A DNA stretch of 36,059 nt from Marinilabilia rubra (GCF_003121985.1 NZ_QEWP01000028.1:1-36059), one strand, 5' to 3'; shown: positions 17,058 to 26,095, counted from the stretch's first letter. The notes: generated by a model from the letters alone, not told the origin. A program made the numbers and translations.

Positions 17058-18206
17058 ATGGATCAACTTCATAAAGATTCCAATAAAGATAGTTCCGCCA
17101 AACAGCCACAAATCATCAAAGACGATGAGATTGATTTGGTGGCTCTGGCTAAAACCATCTGGGATGGTCGCAGAACCATCGTGAAAACAACCATTGTGGT
17201 GGTGCTTTTGGGCTTATTGTATGCTTTTTTAAGTACAGAACAATACACCACCACTGTGAAGTTAATGCCCGAGACCGGTCAGCAATCCAGCCTTGGAAGT
17301 TTGGGCAGTCTGGCCTCACAATTTGGATTTGGAGGGTTACCCTCAGGGGGGGATCTATCGGAAGGCATTCCGCCGGACTACTTTCCTGAAATCATGAAAA
17401 GTTTGCCTTTTATGAAAAGTCTGCTGAGGTACGAAACATTCATGAAAGGACCTGCGGATACCATGAGTATCTACCATTATTTTGCAGAGTATCGCTCCAA
17501 ATTGTTTGTCAAACAGCTTGGGAAATATACCATCAAACTGCCTTTCACCATCCTTAGTCTATTGAAGGGAGAGGATGATGGTAAAAAGCAAAAAGGAGAG
17601 CAGGAAATCATTCAGTTCACCAAAAAGGAGTGGGGGGTTATTGAAAAGTTGCAGGATCTTATTTCAGTCGAAATAGGCAAAGAGACAGGAATTGTTTCCG
17701 TGACCGTTACCATGCCTGAAGATTACCTGGCCGCCGATGTGGCAGATCAGGTTACCGGACAGCTGGTGGACTACATCAAGGAGTACCGGACCGAAAAGGC
17801 CAAAGAAGACCTTAGTTTTATTCAGGAGCGGTTAAATGAAGCGCTCCAACGCTTTGAAAAAGCACAGGAGGCATTGGCGACTTTCCGCGATCAAAGTCAC
17901 GGACAACTAACCGAAATGGCCCGCACACGCGAGCAACGCCTGCAAAGTGAATACGACCTGGCATACAAGGTTTACGGCTCCATGGCTCAGCGCCTGGAAG
18001 AGGCCAAAATTAAACTGCAGGAAGAAACCCCCGTTGTTAAAGTACTGGAACCGGCTTATGTTCCTAAAGAAAAGAGTGCTCCGAAACGTAAGTTGATATT
18101 GGTGGTGAGTGTGTTTTTGGGTGTGTTTTTGGGAATATGTGTGATTTTTGGAAAACTAGGACTAAAAATGTTCAAAAATAGACTCAATAATACAGATGAT
18201 ATATAG
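17058..18206 (+). CDS. Wzz-like chain-length determinant, copy 2 (no kinase domain)
   Basis: 382 residues from the ATG at 17058; a TTG at 17046 would add four residues and is less likely. It shares with copy 1 the N-terminal IIKDDEIDLVALAKTIWDGRR, a first membrane segment (TTIVVVLLGLLYAFL), a coiled-coil periplasmic stretch with RTEKAKEDLSFIQERLNEAL, an EPAYVPKEKSAPKRK approach and a second membrane segment (LVVSVFLGVFLGICVIF). It has no Walker A/B or tyrosine tail, so it is not a BY-kinase. Linked closely to the SLBB gene upstream and, after 52 bases, to pseB. Confidence 0.9.
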   Translation: MDQLHKDSNKDSSAKQPQIIKDDEIDLVALAKTIWDGRRTIVKTTIVVVLLGLLYAFLSTEQYTTTVKLMPETGQQSSLGSLGSLASQFGFGGLPSGGDLSEGIPPDYFPEIMKSLPFMKSLLRYETFMKGPADTMSIYHYFAEYRSKLFVKQLGKYTIKLPFTILSLLKGEDDGKKQKGEQEIIQFTKKEWGVIEKLQDLISVEIGKETGIVSVTVTMPEDYLAADVADQVTGQLVDYIKEYRTEKAKEDLSFIQERLNEALQRFEKAQEALATFRDQSHGQLTEMARTREQRLQSEYDLAYKVYGSMAQRLEEAKIKLQEETPVVKVLEPAYVPKEKSAPKRKLILVVSVFLGVFLGICVIFGKLGLKMFKNRLNNTDDI

Positions 18207-18258
18207 AAAAGCTGGCTGCTTTTTAGGAATAATTGTTTTGTTATTAAACTAATAGGAA

Positions 18259-19272
18259 ATGCTAAATTACAAAAAAATCTTAATCACCGGAGGTACAGGT
18301 TCATTTGGTAAAAAGTTTACTGAAATGATTCTCCGGGAATACCCTGAAGTTAAGCGCATCGTAATCTACTCCAGAGATGAGCTGAAGCAATCGGAAATGC
18401 GCATGAAGTATCCACCTAAGGATTTTCCACAGTTGCGTTTTTTTATTGGAGATATTCGCGATAGGGAAAGGCTTATTCGTGCTTGTGAGGGAATTGACGT
18501 AATAATTCATGCAGCAGCCATAAAACAAGTGGATACCGCTGAATATAATCCCACTGAATGCATTAGAACCAATATCGACGGGGCTGAAAATGTAATTCAT
18601 GCCGCACTTGCCTGTAATGTTAAACGTGTTGTTGCATTAAGTACTGATAAAGCCTGTGCTCCCATAAACCTTTATGGAACTACCAAGTTGGCTTCCGATA
18701 AGTTGTTTACCGCAGCGAACAACATAAAAGGATCACGGGATATAAGGTTTTCAGCTGTTAGATATGGAAATGTGATGGGCTCCAGAGGCTCTGTTATTCC
18801 TTTCTTTATGAAACAAAGGGAAAAAGGAATTATTCCAATAACCCATGAGGGAATGACTCGATTTAATATTTCTTTGGAAGAAGGGGTGCGTTTGGTGTTT
18901 TTTGCCATTGAAAATGCATTAGGAGGAGAGATCTTTGTGCCTAAAATACCTTCTTACAAGATTTTGGATGTTGCCAAAGCCATTGCACCGGAATGTGAAG
19001 TTAAAAATGTAGGAATTCGGCCGGGGGAAAAATTGCACGAAGAGATGATAACGGAAACCGACTCACTAAACACTATTGATTTAGGGAAATATTATGCTAT
19101 TTTGCCATCCGTGTCTTTTAGCCATTCCAAGGAGGATTTTATAAAACATCATAACGCTAAATCTGTTGAGTTTGGATTTAAATATAACTCTGGCACTAAT
19201 GATGAATGGGATTCCGTTGAGTCATTGCGTGAGAAAATTAGAAAATTCGTTGATCCTAATTTTACTGTATGA
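18259..19272 (+). CDS. pseB: UDP-GlcNAc 4,6-dehydratase (inverting), first pseudaminic acid step
   Basis: 337 residues. It converts UDP-GlcNAc to UDP-2-acetamido-2,6-dideoxy-beta-L-arabino-hexos-4-ulose in the cytoplasm. Short-chain dehydrogenase fold: NADP-binding GGTGSFGKK (about 11-19), STDKACAPINLYGTTK with the Asp-Lys pair and YxxxK used in the inverting dehydratase, and RYGNVMGSRGSVIPFF typical of the PseB/FlaA1 family. The short length, with no N-terminal membrane part, separates it from CapD/PglF. Its stop overlaps the pseC start (ATGA at 19269-19272), so translation is coupled. Confidence 0.94.
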   Translation: MLNYKKILITGGTGSFGKKFTEMILREYPEVKRIVIYSRDELKQSEMRMKYPPKDFPQLRFFIGDIRDRERLIRACEGIDVIIHAAAIKQVDTAEYNPTECIRTNIDGAENVIHAALACNVKRVVALSTDKACAPINLYGTTKLASDKLFTAANNIKGSRDIRFSAVRYGNVMGSRGSVIPFFMKQREKGIIPITHEGMTRFNISLEEGVRLVFFAIENALGGEIFVPKIPSYKILDVAKAIAPECEVKNVGIRPGEKLHEEMITETDSLNTIDLGKYYAILPSVSFSHSKEDFIKHHNAKSVEFGFKYNSGTNDEWDSVESLREKIRKFVDPNFTV

Positions 19273-20426
19273 TAGATCGAGCAATACCTTATGGGAAGCA
19301 GTCCATCGATCAGAAGGATATCGATGCCGTTGTAAATGTCTTGAAGTCTGATTTCTTAACTCAGGGACCTGCTGTTTCTGATTTTGAAAAAGCTTTTGCA
19401 AAATACATAGGTGCCAAATTTGCGATTGCAGTTTCCAATGGTACAGCTGCTTTACATTTGTCTGCATTAGCATTGGGAGTAAGTGAAGGTGATAAGGTTA
19501 TTACTACTCCCATTACGTTTGCTGCTTCAGCCAATTGCATTCGTTATGCAGGTGGAGAAGTGGTTTTTGCTGATATTGACCCGGAAAGTTATTTAATAGA
19601 TTTAAATGAAGTGAAAAAGCTTCTTTCTGAAAGTCCCAAAGGAACCTTTAAAGGGATTATTCCGGTTGATTTTGCAGGAAGGGCGGTTAACATGGAGAGC
19701 TTAAGAGAAATTGCGGATCAATATGGATGTTGGATTATAGAGGATGCTTGCCATGCACCCGGAGGCTGGTTCACGGATTCTAAAGGTATTAAACAATTTT
19801 GTGGTAATGGAAACTTTGCCGACCTGGCAATATTCTCTTTTCACCCAGTAAAACATATTGCGTCTGGAGAAGGCGGTATGATAACTACGAATGATGAAGA
19901 GTTATATAATAAGTTGCTGGTTCTTCGGACACATGGTATTACTAAAGATGCAAATTTGCTTGAAGAAAACCATGGTGGCTGGTATTATGAAATGCAGCAA
20001 TTAGGTTATAATTACAGATTATCAGACATTCAGGCAGCGCTCGGAGCAAGCCAACTGAGAAAAGCTGATGAAGGTTTACAGCGGAGGCGGAAAATTGCGA
20101 AAAGATACAATCAAGCTTTTAAGGAGGTATCTCAAATTAAAGGTCAATCAGGTTATGTTGAAGGACACGCCTACCATTTGTTTATAATTGAGGTTGAGGA
20201 CAGGTTAGGATTGTATAATTTCCTTAGAAAAAATGGAGTTTTTGCTCAGGTTCATTATATCCCGGTACATCTCATGCCTTATTACAAACAATTAGGTTGG
20301 AAAAAAGGGGATATGCGCTTTGCAGAGAATTACTACTCACAATGTTTGAGTTTACCAATGTATCCTTCTTTAAGCGATGAGGAACAAGAGTTTGTGATTA
20401 ATTGTATTTTTGATTTTTTTGCATAA
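19269..20426 (+). CDS. pseC: UDP-4-amino-4,6-dideoxy-N-acetyl-L-altrosamine transaminase
   Basis: 385 residues, PLP-dependent aminotransferase of the DegT/DnrJ/EryC1 family. It aminates C4 of the PseB product using glutamate. SNGTAALHLSALALG binds the cofactor phosphate, D159 (IIEDACHAPGG) contacts the pyridine nitrogen, and K195 in SFHPVKHIASGEGG forms the Schiff base. The C-terminal VHYIPVHLMPYY is typical of PseC. The gene overlaps pseB at its start and the next gene at its end, all in one operon. Confidence 0.94.
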   Translation: MIDRAIPYGKQSIDQKDIDAVVNVLKSDFLTQGPAVSDFEKAFAKYIGAKFAIAVSNGTAALHLSALALGVSEGDKVITTPITFAASANCIRYAGGEVVFADIDPESYLIDLNEVKKLLSESPKGTFKGIIPVDFAGRAVNMESLREIADQYGCWIIEDACHAPGGWFTDSKGIKQFCGNGNFADLAIFSFHPVKHIASGEGGMITTNDEELYNKLLVLRTHGITKDANLLEENHGGWYYEMQQLGYNYRLSDIQAALGASQLRKADEGLQRRRKIAKRYNQAFKEVSQIKGQSGYVEGHAYHLFIIEVEDRLGLYNFLRKNGVFAQVHYIPVHLMPYYKQLGWKKGDMRFAENYYSQCLSLPMYPSLSDEEQEFVINCIFDFFA

Positions 20427-21441
20427 TAAGGGAATAAATAGCCAAAAGACAAGAATCGTTTTTAGAGCTGATGGAGACCGTAAAATCGGCATGGGGCATT
20501 TCGTTAGAACCCTTGCCTTAGCAGATATGCTAAAAGAAGATTTTTATTGCGTTTTTGCCACTGTTAAGCCCTCTTCATATCAAGAAGATGAGGTTTTTAA
20601 AGTTTGTGAGGAATTAATTGTTCTACCTGAAAAGAAAACGCATTTTGAAGATCTTCTTAAGGAACTTACCGGTCATGAAATTGTAGTATTAGATAATTAT
20701 TATTTTAGCACTAACCATCAAAATAAGATCAAATCTATTGGTTGTAAATTGGTTTGTATTGATGATGTTCATGATAAGCATTATGAATCTGATATTGTTT
20801 TAAATCATGCTCCGATAAATCCTGGTGGTTTTTCCCTAAGTCCAAAAACCAAACTCTTATTAGGTTTAGATTATGTTTTGCTCAGGCCTCCTTTTTTTAC
20901 AAGAACCAAAAGGAAAGGACAGTTTATTGAATTTCGTCACGTATTTCTGAACTTTGGAGGGGCTGATTTTAAGAACCTAACAGGATGCTGGCTTCGAGAA
21001 CTAGCAACTGTTTCTTACATCAACGAAATTTCAATTGTTGTTGGGGATGCTTTCATGCAGATGCATGAGCTTTCTTGTTTAGTTGAAAAAAATCCGCTAA
21101 AAATCAACATATATCAAAATGTCGATGCTAATAAGTTAGTTTCTATCCTACAGACTATCGACCTCGCAATTGTTCCTTGTAGTACTATCTTGTATGAAGT
21201 AATATCCCAAGACGTTCCAGTTGTTACAGGCTATTTTGTCGACAATCAAAAGGAAATAGCTAGTTGTTTAAAGGGGAGGTACGAACATGTCTATGTTTTA
21301 GGCAATCTTGAAAAAGTGGAGATTAGAGAAATACATAAATTTAGAGAAAAGGTCAAAAACTCTAAAATTATAGGACTTAATTTAAAGCATCCAGTGGGGA
21401 AATTGAAAAAAGAGTTTTTGGCATTAAACCAGCGTAATTAG
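20410..21441 (+). CDS. pseG: UDP-2,4-diacetamido-2,4,6-trideoxy-L-altrose hydrolase
   Basis: About 340 residues, GT-B-like nucleotide-sugar hydrolase that removes UDP before the sugar is condensed by PseI. RADGDRKIGMGHFVRT carries the GxGHxxR motif with the catalytic His (H30 if the start is at 20410); the C-terminal half has the GT28-like nucleotide-binding part (LNFGGADFKN, YQNVDANKLVSILQ). The start is uncertain: there is no ATG before the conserved region, and TTG codons at 20410 or 20419 are the only reasonable choices, both inside the end of pseC. From here on the coding DNA is clearly more AT-rich than upstream. Confidence 0.9.
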   Translation: MIFLHNKGINSQKTRIVFRADGDRKIGMGHFVRTLALADMLKEDFYCVFATVKPSSYQEDEVFKVCEELIVLPEKKTHFEDLLKELTGHEIVVLDNYYFSTNHQNKIKSIGCKLVCIDDVHDKHYESDIVLNHAPINPGGFSLSPKTKLLLGLDYVLLRPPFFTRTKRKGQFIEFRHVFLNFGGADFKNLTGCWLRELATVSYINEISIVVGDAFMQMHELSCLVEKNPLKINIYQNVDANKLVSILQTIDLAIVPCSTILYEVISQDVPVVTGYFVDNQKEIASCLKGRYEHVYVLGNLEKVEIREIHKFREKVKNSKIIGLNLKHPVGKLKKEFLALNQRN

Positions 21442-21446
21442 ATTTT

Positions 21447-22121
21447 ATGAAAAATATTGCCATTATACCTGCAAGAGGAGGAAGCAAAAGAATACCTCAT
21501 AAAAATATAAAGCACTTCCTTGGTAAGCCAATTATCGCCTATTCTATTGAAGCTGCTATTAATTCTGATTTATTTGATGAAATAATGGTTTCGACAGATG
21601 ATTACGAAATAGCGGAAGTTGCAAAACAACATGGTGCAAGAGTTCCATTTCTGCGTTCAGAGGAGAATTCAGACGACTTTGCTACCTTAGCTGATGTAAT
21701 TGATGAAGTAAAAAGACAGTACCTGGAACAAGGAAATTTGTTTGATAATATTTGTTGCATTTTACCTACCGCACCTTTGTTAACTGTTGATAATTTAAAA
21801 AAAGGGTATGATTTACTTAGCAACAGAAATGTTGATTCAGCACGTCCTGTTGTTCGCTTCTCATACCCCATTCAGCGTGCATTGAGATTGGATGGAAATA
21901 AAAAAATAGGCATGTTTAACGACGAATATAAAGATTGCCGATCACAGGATTTAGAAGCTGCATTTCATGATGCAGGACAGTTTTATTGGATGAAGTTTGA
22001 TATTGGATTAAGAGGGAACAACAAATTTGGATTTGAAATTCCGGAAACAATGGTTCAGGATATTGATAATGAACAAGATTGGGTGATTGCTGAATTGAAA
22101 TATAAAATGATTAACTTATGA
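21447..22121 (+). CDS. pseF: pseudaminic acid cytidylyltransferase (CMP-Pse synthetase)
   Basis: 224 residues. It activates pseudaminic acid with CTP to CMP-Pse, the donor for glycosyltransferases. The N-terminal IIPARGGSKRIPHKNIK is the CTP-binding signature of the CMP-sialic acid synthetase family; VSTDDYEIAEVAKQHGA and HDAGQFYWMK are typical of PseF. It lies 5 bases after pseG, and its TGA overlaps the ATG of the ATP-grasp gene (22118-22121). Confidence 0.93.
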   Translation: MKNIAIIPARGGSKRIPHKNIKHFLGKPIIAYSIEAAINSDLFDEIMVSTDDYEIAEVAKQHGARVPFLRSEENSDDFATLADVIDEVKRQYLEQGNLFDNICCILPTAPLLTVDNLKKGYDLLSNRNVDSARPVVRFSYPIQRALRLDGNKKIGMFNDEYKDCRSQDLEAAFHDAGQFYWMKFDIGLRGNNKFGFEIPETMVQDIDNEQDWVIAELKYKMINL

Positions 22122-23074
22122 ATATTCTCATTAGTTCAGTCGGAAGACAGGCATATTTAGTAAAAGCTTTTATACAAGCATTAGGGAACCAAGGAAGGGT
22201 ATATGCTGTTGATTGTGATGAAAAGGCAGTTGGATTAAAGACGGCTGATGATTTTTTTATTGCACCACCATTTTCCAGTTCGGAATACGTTCCATGGATT
22301 ATTCAAATATGTGAAAAATATAATATTAAATTATTGGTTTCTTTAAATGTTGATGATATATTAATATTAAAAAAATCAGAAAATTTATTTTCGCATTTAG
22401 ACTGCTTTATCCTTGGAGCTGATTATGAGACAATGTCCCTTTCAAATGATAAATACCAACTCCCATTATTATCCCAGAAATTAAATCTCCCAAGTGCAAA
22501 AACTTTTTTGGTTTCCCAAGATTTTGATATAGAGATGATCCACGAGCTTCCGGTCATTGCGAAACCTAGGTATGGTAAGGGAGCAAGAGGTAACTTTATC
22601 CTAAAGGAAAAAAAGGATTTAATTGAATTCCTTGAAACAAACAAAGGAGATATTCCCTACGTATTACAGGAATTTATTTCAGGAGAGGAGTATGGTTTTG
22701 ATGTAATTAATGATTTAAATGGGAATTTCTTAAGATTATATGGGAGAAAGAAACTTCTACAATATAACGGAGAGTCATTTCGGGCAAAAACAGTCCATCC
22801 CAAATTTTGGGAAGAACCAGCGTTAAAGTGGAGTAAATGGTTAAAACATACTGGAACTGCAAACTTTGACGTGATTTTTAAAGATGGGAAAGGATATCTA
22901 ATTGATTTGAATTTACGCTTTAGCGGTGATTATGTTTTTAGTCATATTGCTGGAGCTAATACTCCTCAATTGTTAATTGATAACCTCTTAAAACTGCCGA
23001 TGGGAGAAAAAACATACCAACCCAAAATTGAGGTAATAGGTGAACGTTTGGATTATGGGGCTAAAATCATTTGA
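22118..23074 (+). CDS. ATP-grasp ligase of unknown substrate in the pseudaminic acid locus
   Basis: 318 residues, ATP-grasp fold of the carbamoyl-phosphate-synthase/PylC-like group. An N-terminal Rossmann-like part (MNILISSVGRQAYLVKAF) is followed by VIAKPRYGKGARGNF (ATP-binding loop), YVLQEFISGEEYGFDVI and DLNLRFSGD, which matches the Mg-binding (E/D)xNxRxSG element, so the catalytic site looks intact. Such enzymes join a carboxylate to an amine through an acyl phosphate. Sandwiched between pseF and a second PseG-like gene with overlapping ends, it probably modifies the sugar (for example by adding an amino-acyl group), but the substrate cannot be told from the sequence. Confidence 0.85.
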   Translation: MNILISSVGRQAYLVKAFIQALGNQGRVYAVDCDEKAVGLKTADDFFIAPPFSSSEYVPWIIQICEKYNIKLLVSLNVDDILILKKSENLFSHLDCFILGADYETMSLSNDKYQLPLLSQKLNLPSAKTFLVSQDFDIEMIHELPVIAKPRYGKGARGNFILKEKKDLIEFLETNKGDIPYVLQEFISGEEYGFDVINDLNGNFLRLYGRKKLLQYNGESFRAKTVHPKFWEEPALKWSKWLKHTGTANFDVIFKDGKGYLIDLNLRFSGDYVFSHIAGANTPQLLIDNLLKLPMGEKTYQPKIEVIGERLDYGAKII

Positions 23075-24086
23075 AAAGGGGAAAATTGCATTTTTGACAG
23101 AAGCAAATTTAGACATTGGATATGGCCATTTGTATCGTAGTGTTGCTTTGGCTCAGAAATTCTTTTCGAACAAATTTGATGTTGATTTTTTTTGCGATGG
23201 ATTTGTGCCAGCTAAAATTATAAGAGAAAATCTTCCTGAATCAAACGTTTTTGAATTACCAAGATTTAAAGCACTAATAAATAAATATAGTTTGGTCATC
23301 CTTGATGTTTTCAAGAATTCCTGGTTAAATTATCAATGGATAGCACAAACTACTGATATTAAAACAGCAAGTGTTATAGATTATGCATTTAAGGATTATT
23401 CTATTCCAACTGATTATATTTTTCAAATAGGGTTTCAGCCATATAGGTTTAATGAAGAAGTTAAGCCAAAGGAAAATGGAGAAATTTCCAAAGTCTATTC
23501 GGGAAATGATTTTTTCATTTTTAGAGAAGAATTTGAGGGGAAAAAAGCATTTGAAATAAAAAAGAATGCAAAAAAAATTCTTGTGTCCATGGGGGGAAGT
23601 GATCCGTATGGTCTTACCGAATTTGTATCCAACTCATTAATCAATATCAAAACACCATTAATAGTAACTTTTATTTTCGGTGCAGCAATAAAAGAAAAAA
23701 GGATTACAAATATTAATTCAATATTTTCAAATTCTTGTCATGACCTTCGAGTATGTCAAAATGTTAAGATTATGTCAAAAATTATGGAAAACCATGATTG
23801 TGCAATTATTAATGGAGGAAATACAAGATTTGAAATGGCCGTTGTGGGTATCCCATTTATTTCAATTTCTTTCAATAATCAGCAAAACAACATTGCAAAC
23901 TATTTACAGAATTACGGTATAGGAGAAAACTTAGGAATCTATAAAAACTTAAATTCAAAAGTGGTTGCAAAATCCATTGAAAGGTTTATCTATAATTATG
24001 CTGAAAGAAAAAAAATGTCTGAACAAATGAGAAAAAGTATTTGCATTAATGGGACCCAAAACATTTTAAATATTTTACTGGCATGA
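23055..24086 (+). CDS. second PseG/SpsG-like nucleotide-sugar hydrolase or transferase
   Basis: 343 residues from the ATG at 23055; a GTG at 23040 is the alternative start. The N-terminal EANLDIGYGHLYRS keeps the PseG GxGHxxR motif (G24-H25...R28), and the C-terminal half has MGGSDPYGLTEFV and INGGNTRFEMAVVGIPFI, which resemble GT28-type nucleotide-binding elements. It is only distantly similar to the protein at 20410, so this is not a recent duplication. It could hydrolyse a differently acylated UDP-sugar or act as a glycosyltransferase. It overlaps the ATP-grasp gene by 20 bases and the formyltransferase gene by 4. Confidence 0.8.
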   Translation: MGLKSFEKGKIAFLTEANLDIGYGHLYRSVALAQKFFSNKFDVDFFCDGFVPAKIIRENLPESNVFELPRFKALINKYSLVILDVFKNSWLNYQWIAQTTDIKTASVIDYAFKDYSIPTDYIFQIGFQPYRFNEEVKPKENGEISKVYSGNDFFIFREEFEGKKAFEIKKNAKKILVSMGGSDPYGLTEFVSNSLINIKTPLIVTFIFGAAIKEKRITNINSIFSNSCHDLRVCQNVKIMSKIMENHDCAIINGGNTRFEMAVVGIPFISISFNNQQNNIANYLQNYGIGENLGIYKNLNSKVVAKSIERFIYNYAERKKMSEQMRKSICINGTQNILNILLA

Positions 24087-25021
24087 TGGAGAAAAAGAAG
24101 TTAAAGGTTGTTTTGCTTACAATAGACAAAGCAGGTCAGATTTTAATAGAAAGATTACTCGGTGTATTGCCATCAAGTGTTTCTATAGAACTTGTTATTA
24201 CTCGAGAAACACGAAATTATGATTTTAACGGTAATCCTGTCGTAAATGCATGTAAAAAGGCAAATATTAATTGCATTCAGCCTGATTTTCAAGAGGAAGA
24301 TTATTTAGAAGAAATAAAAGCAGTACATCCAGATATTATACTAATTTCCAATTTTCATAAAATAATAAAAAAAGAACTAATTGAGTTATCTAAGATAGGC
24401 ACCTTTAATTTACATTCTTCGTTATTACCTGATTTAAGGGGAGGCACATCTGTTATCTGGGCATTAAAGAAAGGATTGAATAGAACAGGGGTGACCCTTC
24501 ATTATGTGACAGAAGGAGTTGATGATGGGGATATTATTACTCAGAAACCTGTGGATATTGATTTCTGGGATACTCAAGGATCTTTGTATGAGAAAATTAC
24601 GGTTGCTAAATTTGAAGTGTTGATGAAATTTCTTTTTGATATTGTTGAAGGACATGAAATTGTAGCTAAACCCCAAGATCATGAAAAAGCAAAATACCTT
24701 CCGAAAAGAAAAGATTCTGATGGACTTATTGATATTAACACCTCAATGCTACAAATCTATAATCATCTAAGAAGTTTTGACCCTTGGACAGGAGCTTATT
24801 TTGAATTAAATGGACAAAAAGTAAGATTGAGAAATGTTATTCCAGTAAAAGAAAAGTTAATGACGAAAGTCGATGATAGCTTTCTTACCATCGCAAAAGA
24901 GTGTGATAGTGGCATTCAGTCAATAATAATACAATCTGTTACCGATATTGTTGAAAAACCTGTTATGTATAACAAAGAATTAGCACAAAAGATATTTGAT
25001 TTCTGGAAATCCCATTATTAA
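24083..25021 (+). CDS. sugar N-formyltransferase (Fmt/ArnA-like)
   Basis: 312 residues. The N-terminal formyltransferase domain carries N109, H111 and D147 in NLHSSLLPDLRGG...VDDGD. The spacing is the same as the catalytic Asn-His-Asp of E. coli methionyl-tRNA formyltransferase and ArnA, so it should use 10-formyltetrahydrofolate. The C-terminal part (LRSFDPWTGAYFELNGQKVRL) resembles the small Fmt C-terminal domain. An Fmt housekeeping role is unlikely because it sits inside the pse operon and there is no def gene beside it. I infer N-formylation of an amino sugar, most simply the C4 amine of the PseC product in place of PseH acetylation. Confidence 0.85.
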   Translation: MMEKKKLKVVLLTIDKAGQILIERLLGVLPSSVSIELVITRETRNYDFNGNPVVNACKKANINCIQPDFQEEDYLEEIKAVHPDIILISNFHKIIKKELIELSKIGTFNLHSSLLPDLRGGTSVIWALKKGLNRTGVTLHYVTEGVDDGDIITQKPVDIDFWDTQGSLYEKITVAKFEVLMKFLFDIVEGHEIVAKPQDHEKAKYLPKRKDSDGLIDINTSMLQIYNHLRSFDPWTGAYFELNGQKVRLRNVIPVKEKLMTKVDDSFLTIAKECDSGIQSIIIQSVTDIVEKPVMYNKELAQKIFDFWKSHY

Positions 25022-25024
25022 GAA

Positions 25025-26032
25025 ATGAAACAAAATAGAACATTTATAATAGCTGAACTATCGGCTAATCATAATAACGATTTTAATCTCGCAGTAAAAA
25101 CCGTCCAAGCTATTGCAGAATCGGGCGCCGATGCGGTGAAAGTTCAAACCTACAAACCTCAAAGTTTGACCATTGATATAGACACTGGTTACTTTGCACC
25201 AAAAGCAGTAGGCTTATGGAAAGGATACACACCTTGGAAGTTATATTCCGAGGCTGCCATGCCTTACGAATGGCAACCTAAGCTAAAAAAAATAGCCGAA
25301 GATTTAGGACTTGTTTTCTTTTCATCTCCCTTTGATAAAGAGGGCGTTGATTTTCTTGAGAGCATTGATATTCCGATGTACAAGATTGCGTCATTCGAAA
25401 TTACAGACATTCCTTTGATTGAATACACTGCTTCAAAAGGAAAACCGATGATTATTTCTACAGGCGTTGCTGAAATTGAGGATATAAATCTTGCTATTGA
25501 AGCTTGTCATAAGGCTGGTAATGAAAAAATTACATTGTTGAAGTGCACATCACAGTATCCAGCAACAATTCAACAAGCCAATCTAAGAACCATCCCTGAT
25601 ATGAAAGAACGGTTTGGTGTGGATGTTGGACTATCCGATCACACATTGGGGAGCCTTGTGCCTACAGTAGCTGTTTCACTAGGAGCAACTGTGGTTGAAA
25701 AGCATTTTATTTTTGACCGTAATCTTGGTGGTCCGGATTCAGCGTTTTCTATGGAACCTCATGAGTTTAAAGAAATGGTCGATTCGGTTAGAAACGCTGA
25801 AAAGGCTTTAGGAAGTGTTGATTATACTGTTTCTGATAAAGATAAAAACAGGAGACGATCGCTTTTTGTTGTGAAGAATATTAAAGCCGGGGAAAAAATC
25901 ACAGAAAACAATGTTAGGAGTATTAGACCAGGTTATGGAATGCCTCCTAAAATTTTTAATGAAATTCTTGGGAAAACTGCCCAAATTAACATTGAGAAAG
26001 GGGAGCCATTTACAAATAGCATGATTGAATAG
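25025..26032 (+). CDS. pseI: pseudaminic acid synthase
   Basis: 335 residues, NeuB family. It condenses 2,4-diamido-2,4,6-trideoxy-L-altrose with phosphoenolpyruvate to give pseudaminic acid. TIM-barrel domain about 1-265: FIIAELSANHNNDF, ADAVKVQTYKPQSLT, FFSSPFDKEGVDFL, MYKIASFEITDIPLI, VGLSDHTLGSLVP, VVEKHFIFDRNLGGPD. The antifreeze-like SAF domain occupies about 275-335 (RRRSLFVVKNIKAGE, RSIRPGYGMPP). YKIASFE and ESIDIP favour PseI over NeuB or LegI. It is the last gene of the tightly packed pse run. Confidence 0.94.
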   Translation: MKQNRTFIIAELSANHNNDFNLAVKTVQAIAESGADAVKVQTYKPQSLTIDIDTGYFAPKAVGLWKGYTPWKLYSEAAMPYEWQPKLKKIAEDLGLVFFSSPFDKEGVDFLESIDIPMYKIASFEITDIPLIEYTASKGKPMIISTGVAEIEDINLAIEACHKAGNEKITLLKCTSQYPATIQQANLRTIPDMKERFGVDVGLSDHTLGSLVPTVAVSLGATVVEKHFIFDRNLGGPDSAFSMEPHEFKEMVDSVRNAEKALGSVDYTVSDKDKNRRRSLFVVKNIKAGEKITENNVRSIRPGYGMPPKIFNEILGKTAQINIEKGEPFTNSMIE

Positions 26033-26095
26033 GTTTAATTTATTATTGTGCAGGAAGAAGACGATTTCAATAAAAAAAATGTCACTAAAACTTGA

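Noticed and set aside
18259-19272. CapD/PglF-type membrane dehydratase
   Set aside because: It lacks the N-terminal membrane helices, and the next genes are pseC and pseG, so PseB fits better.
24083-25021. Methionyl-tRNA formyltransferase (fmt)
   Set aside because: The catalytic triad fits, but the location inside the pse operon with overlapping neighbours points to a sugar substrate.
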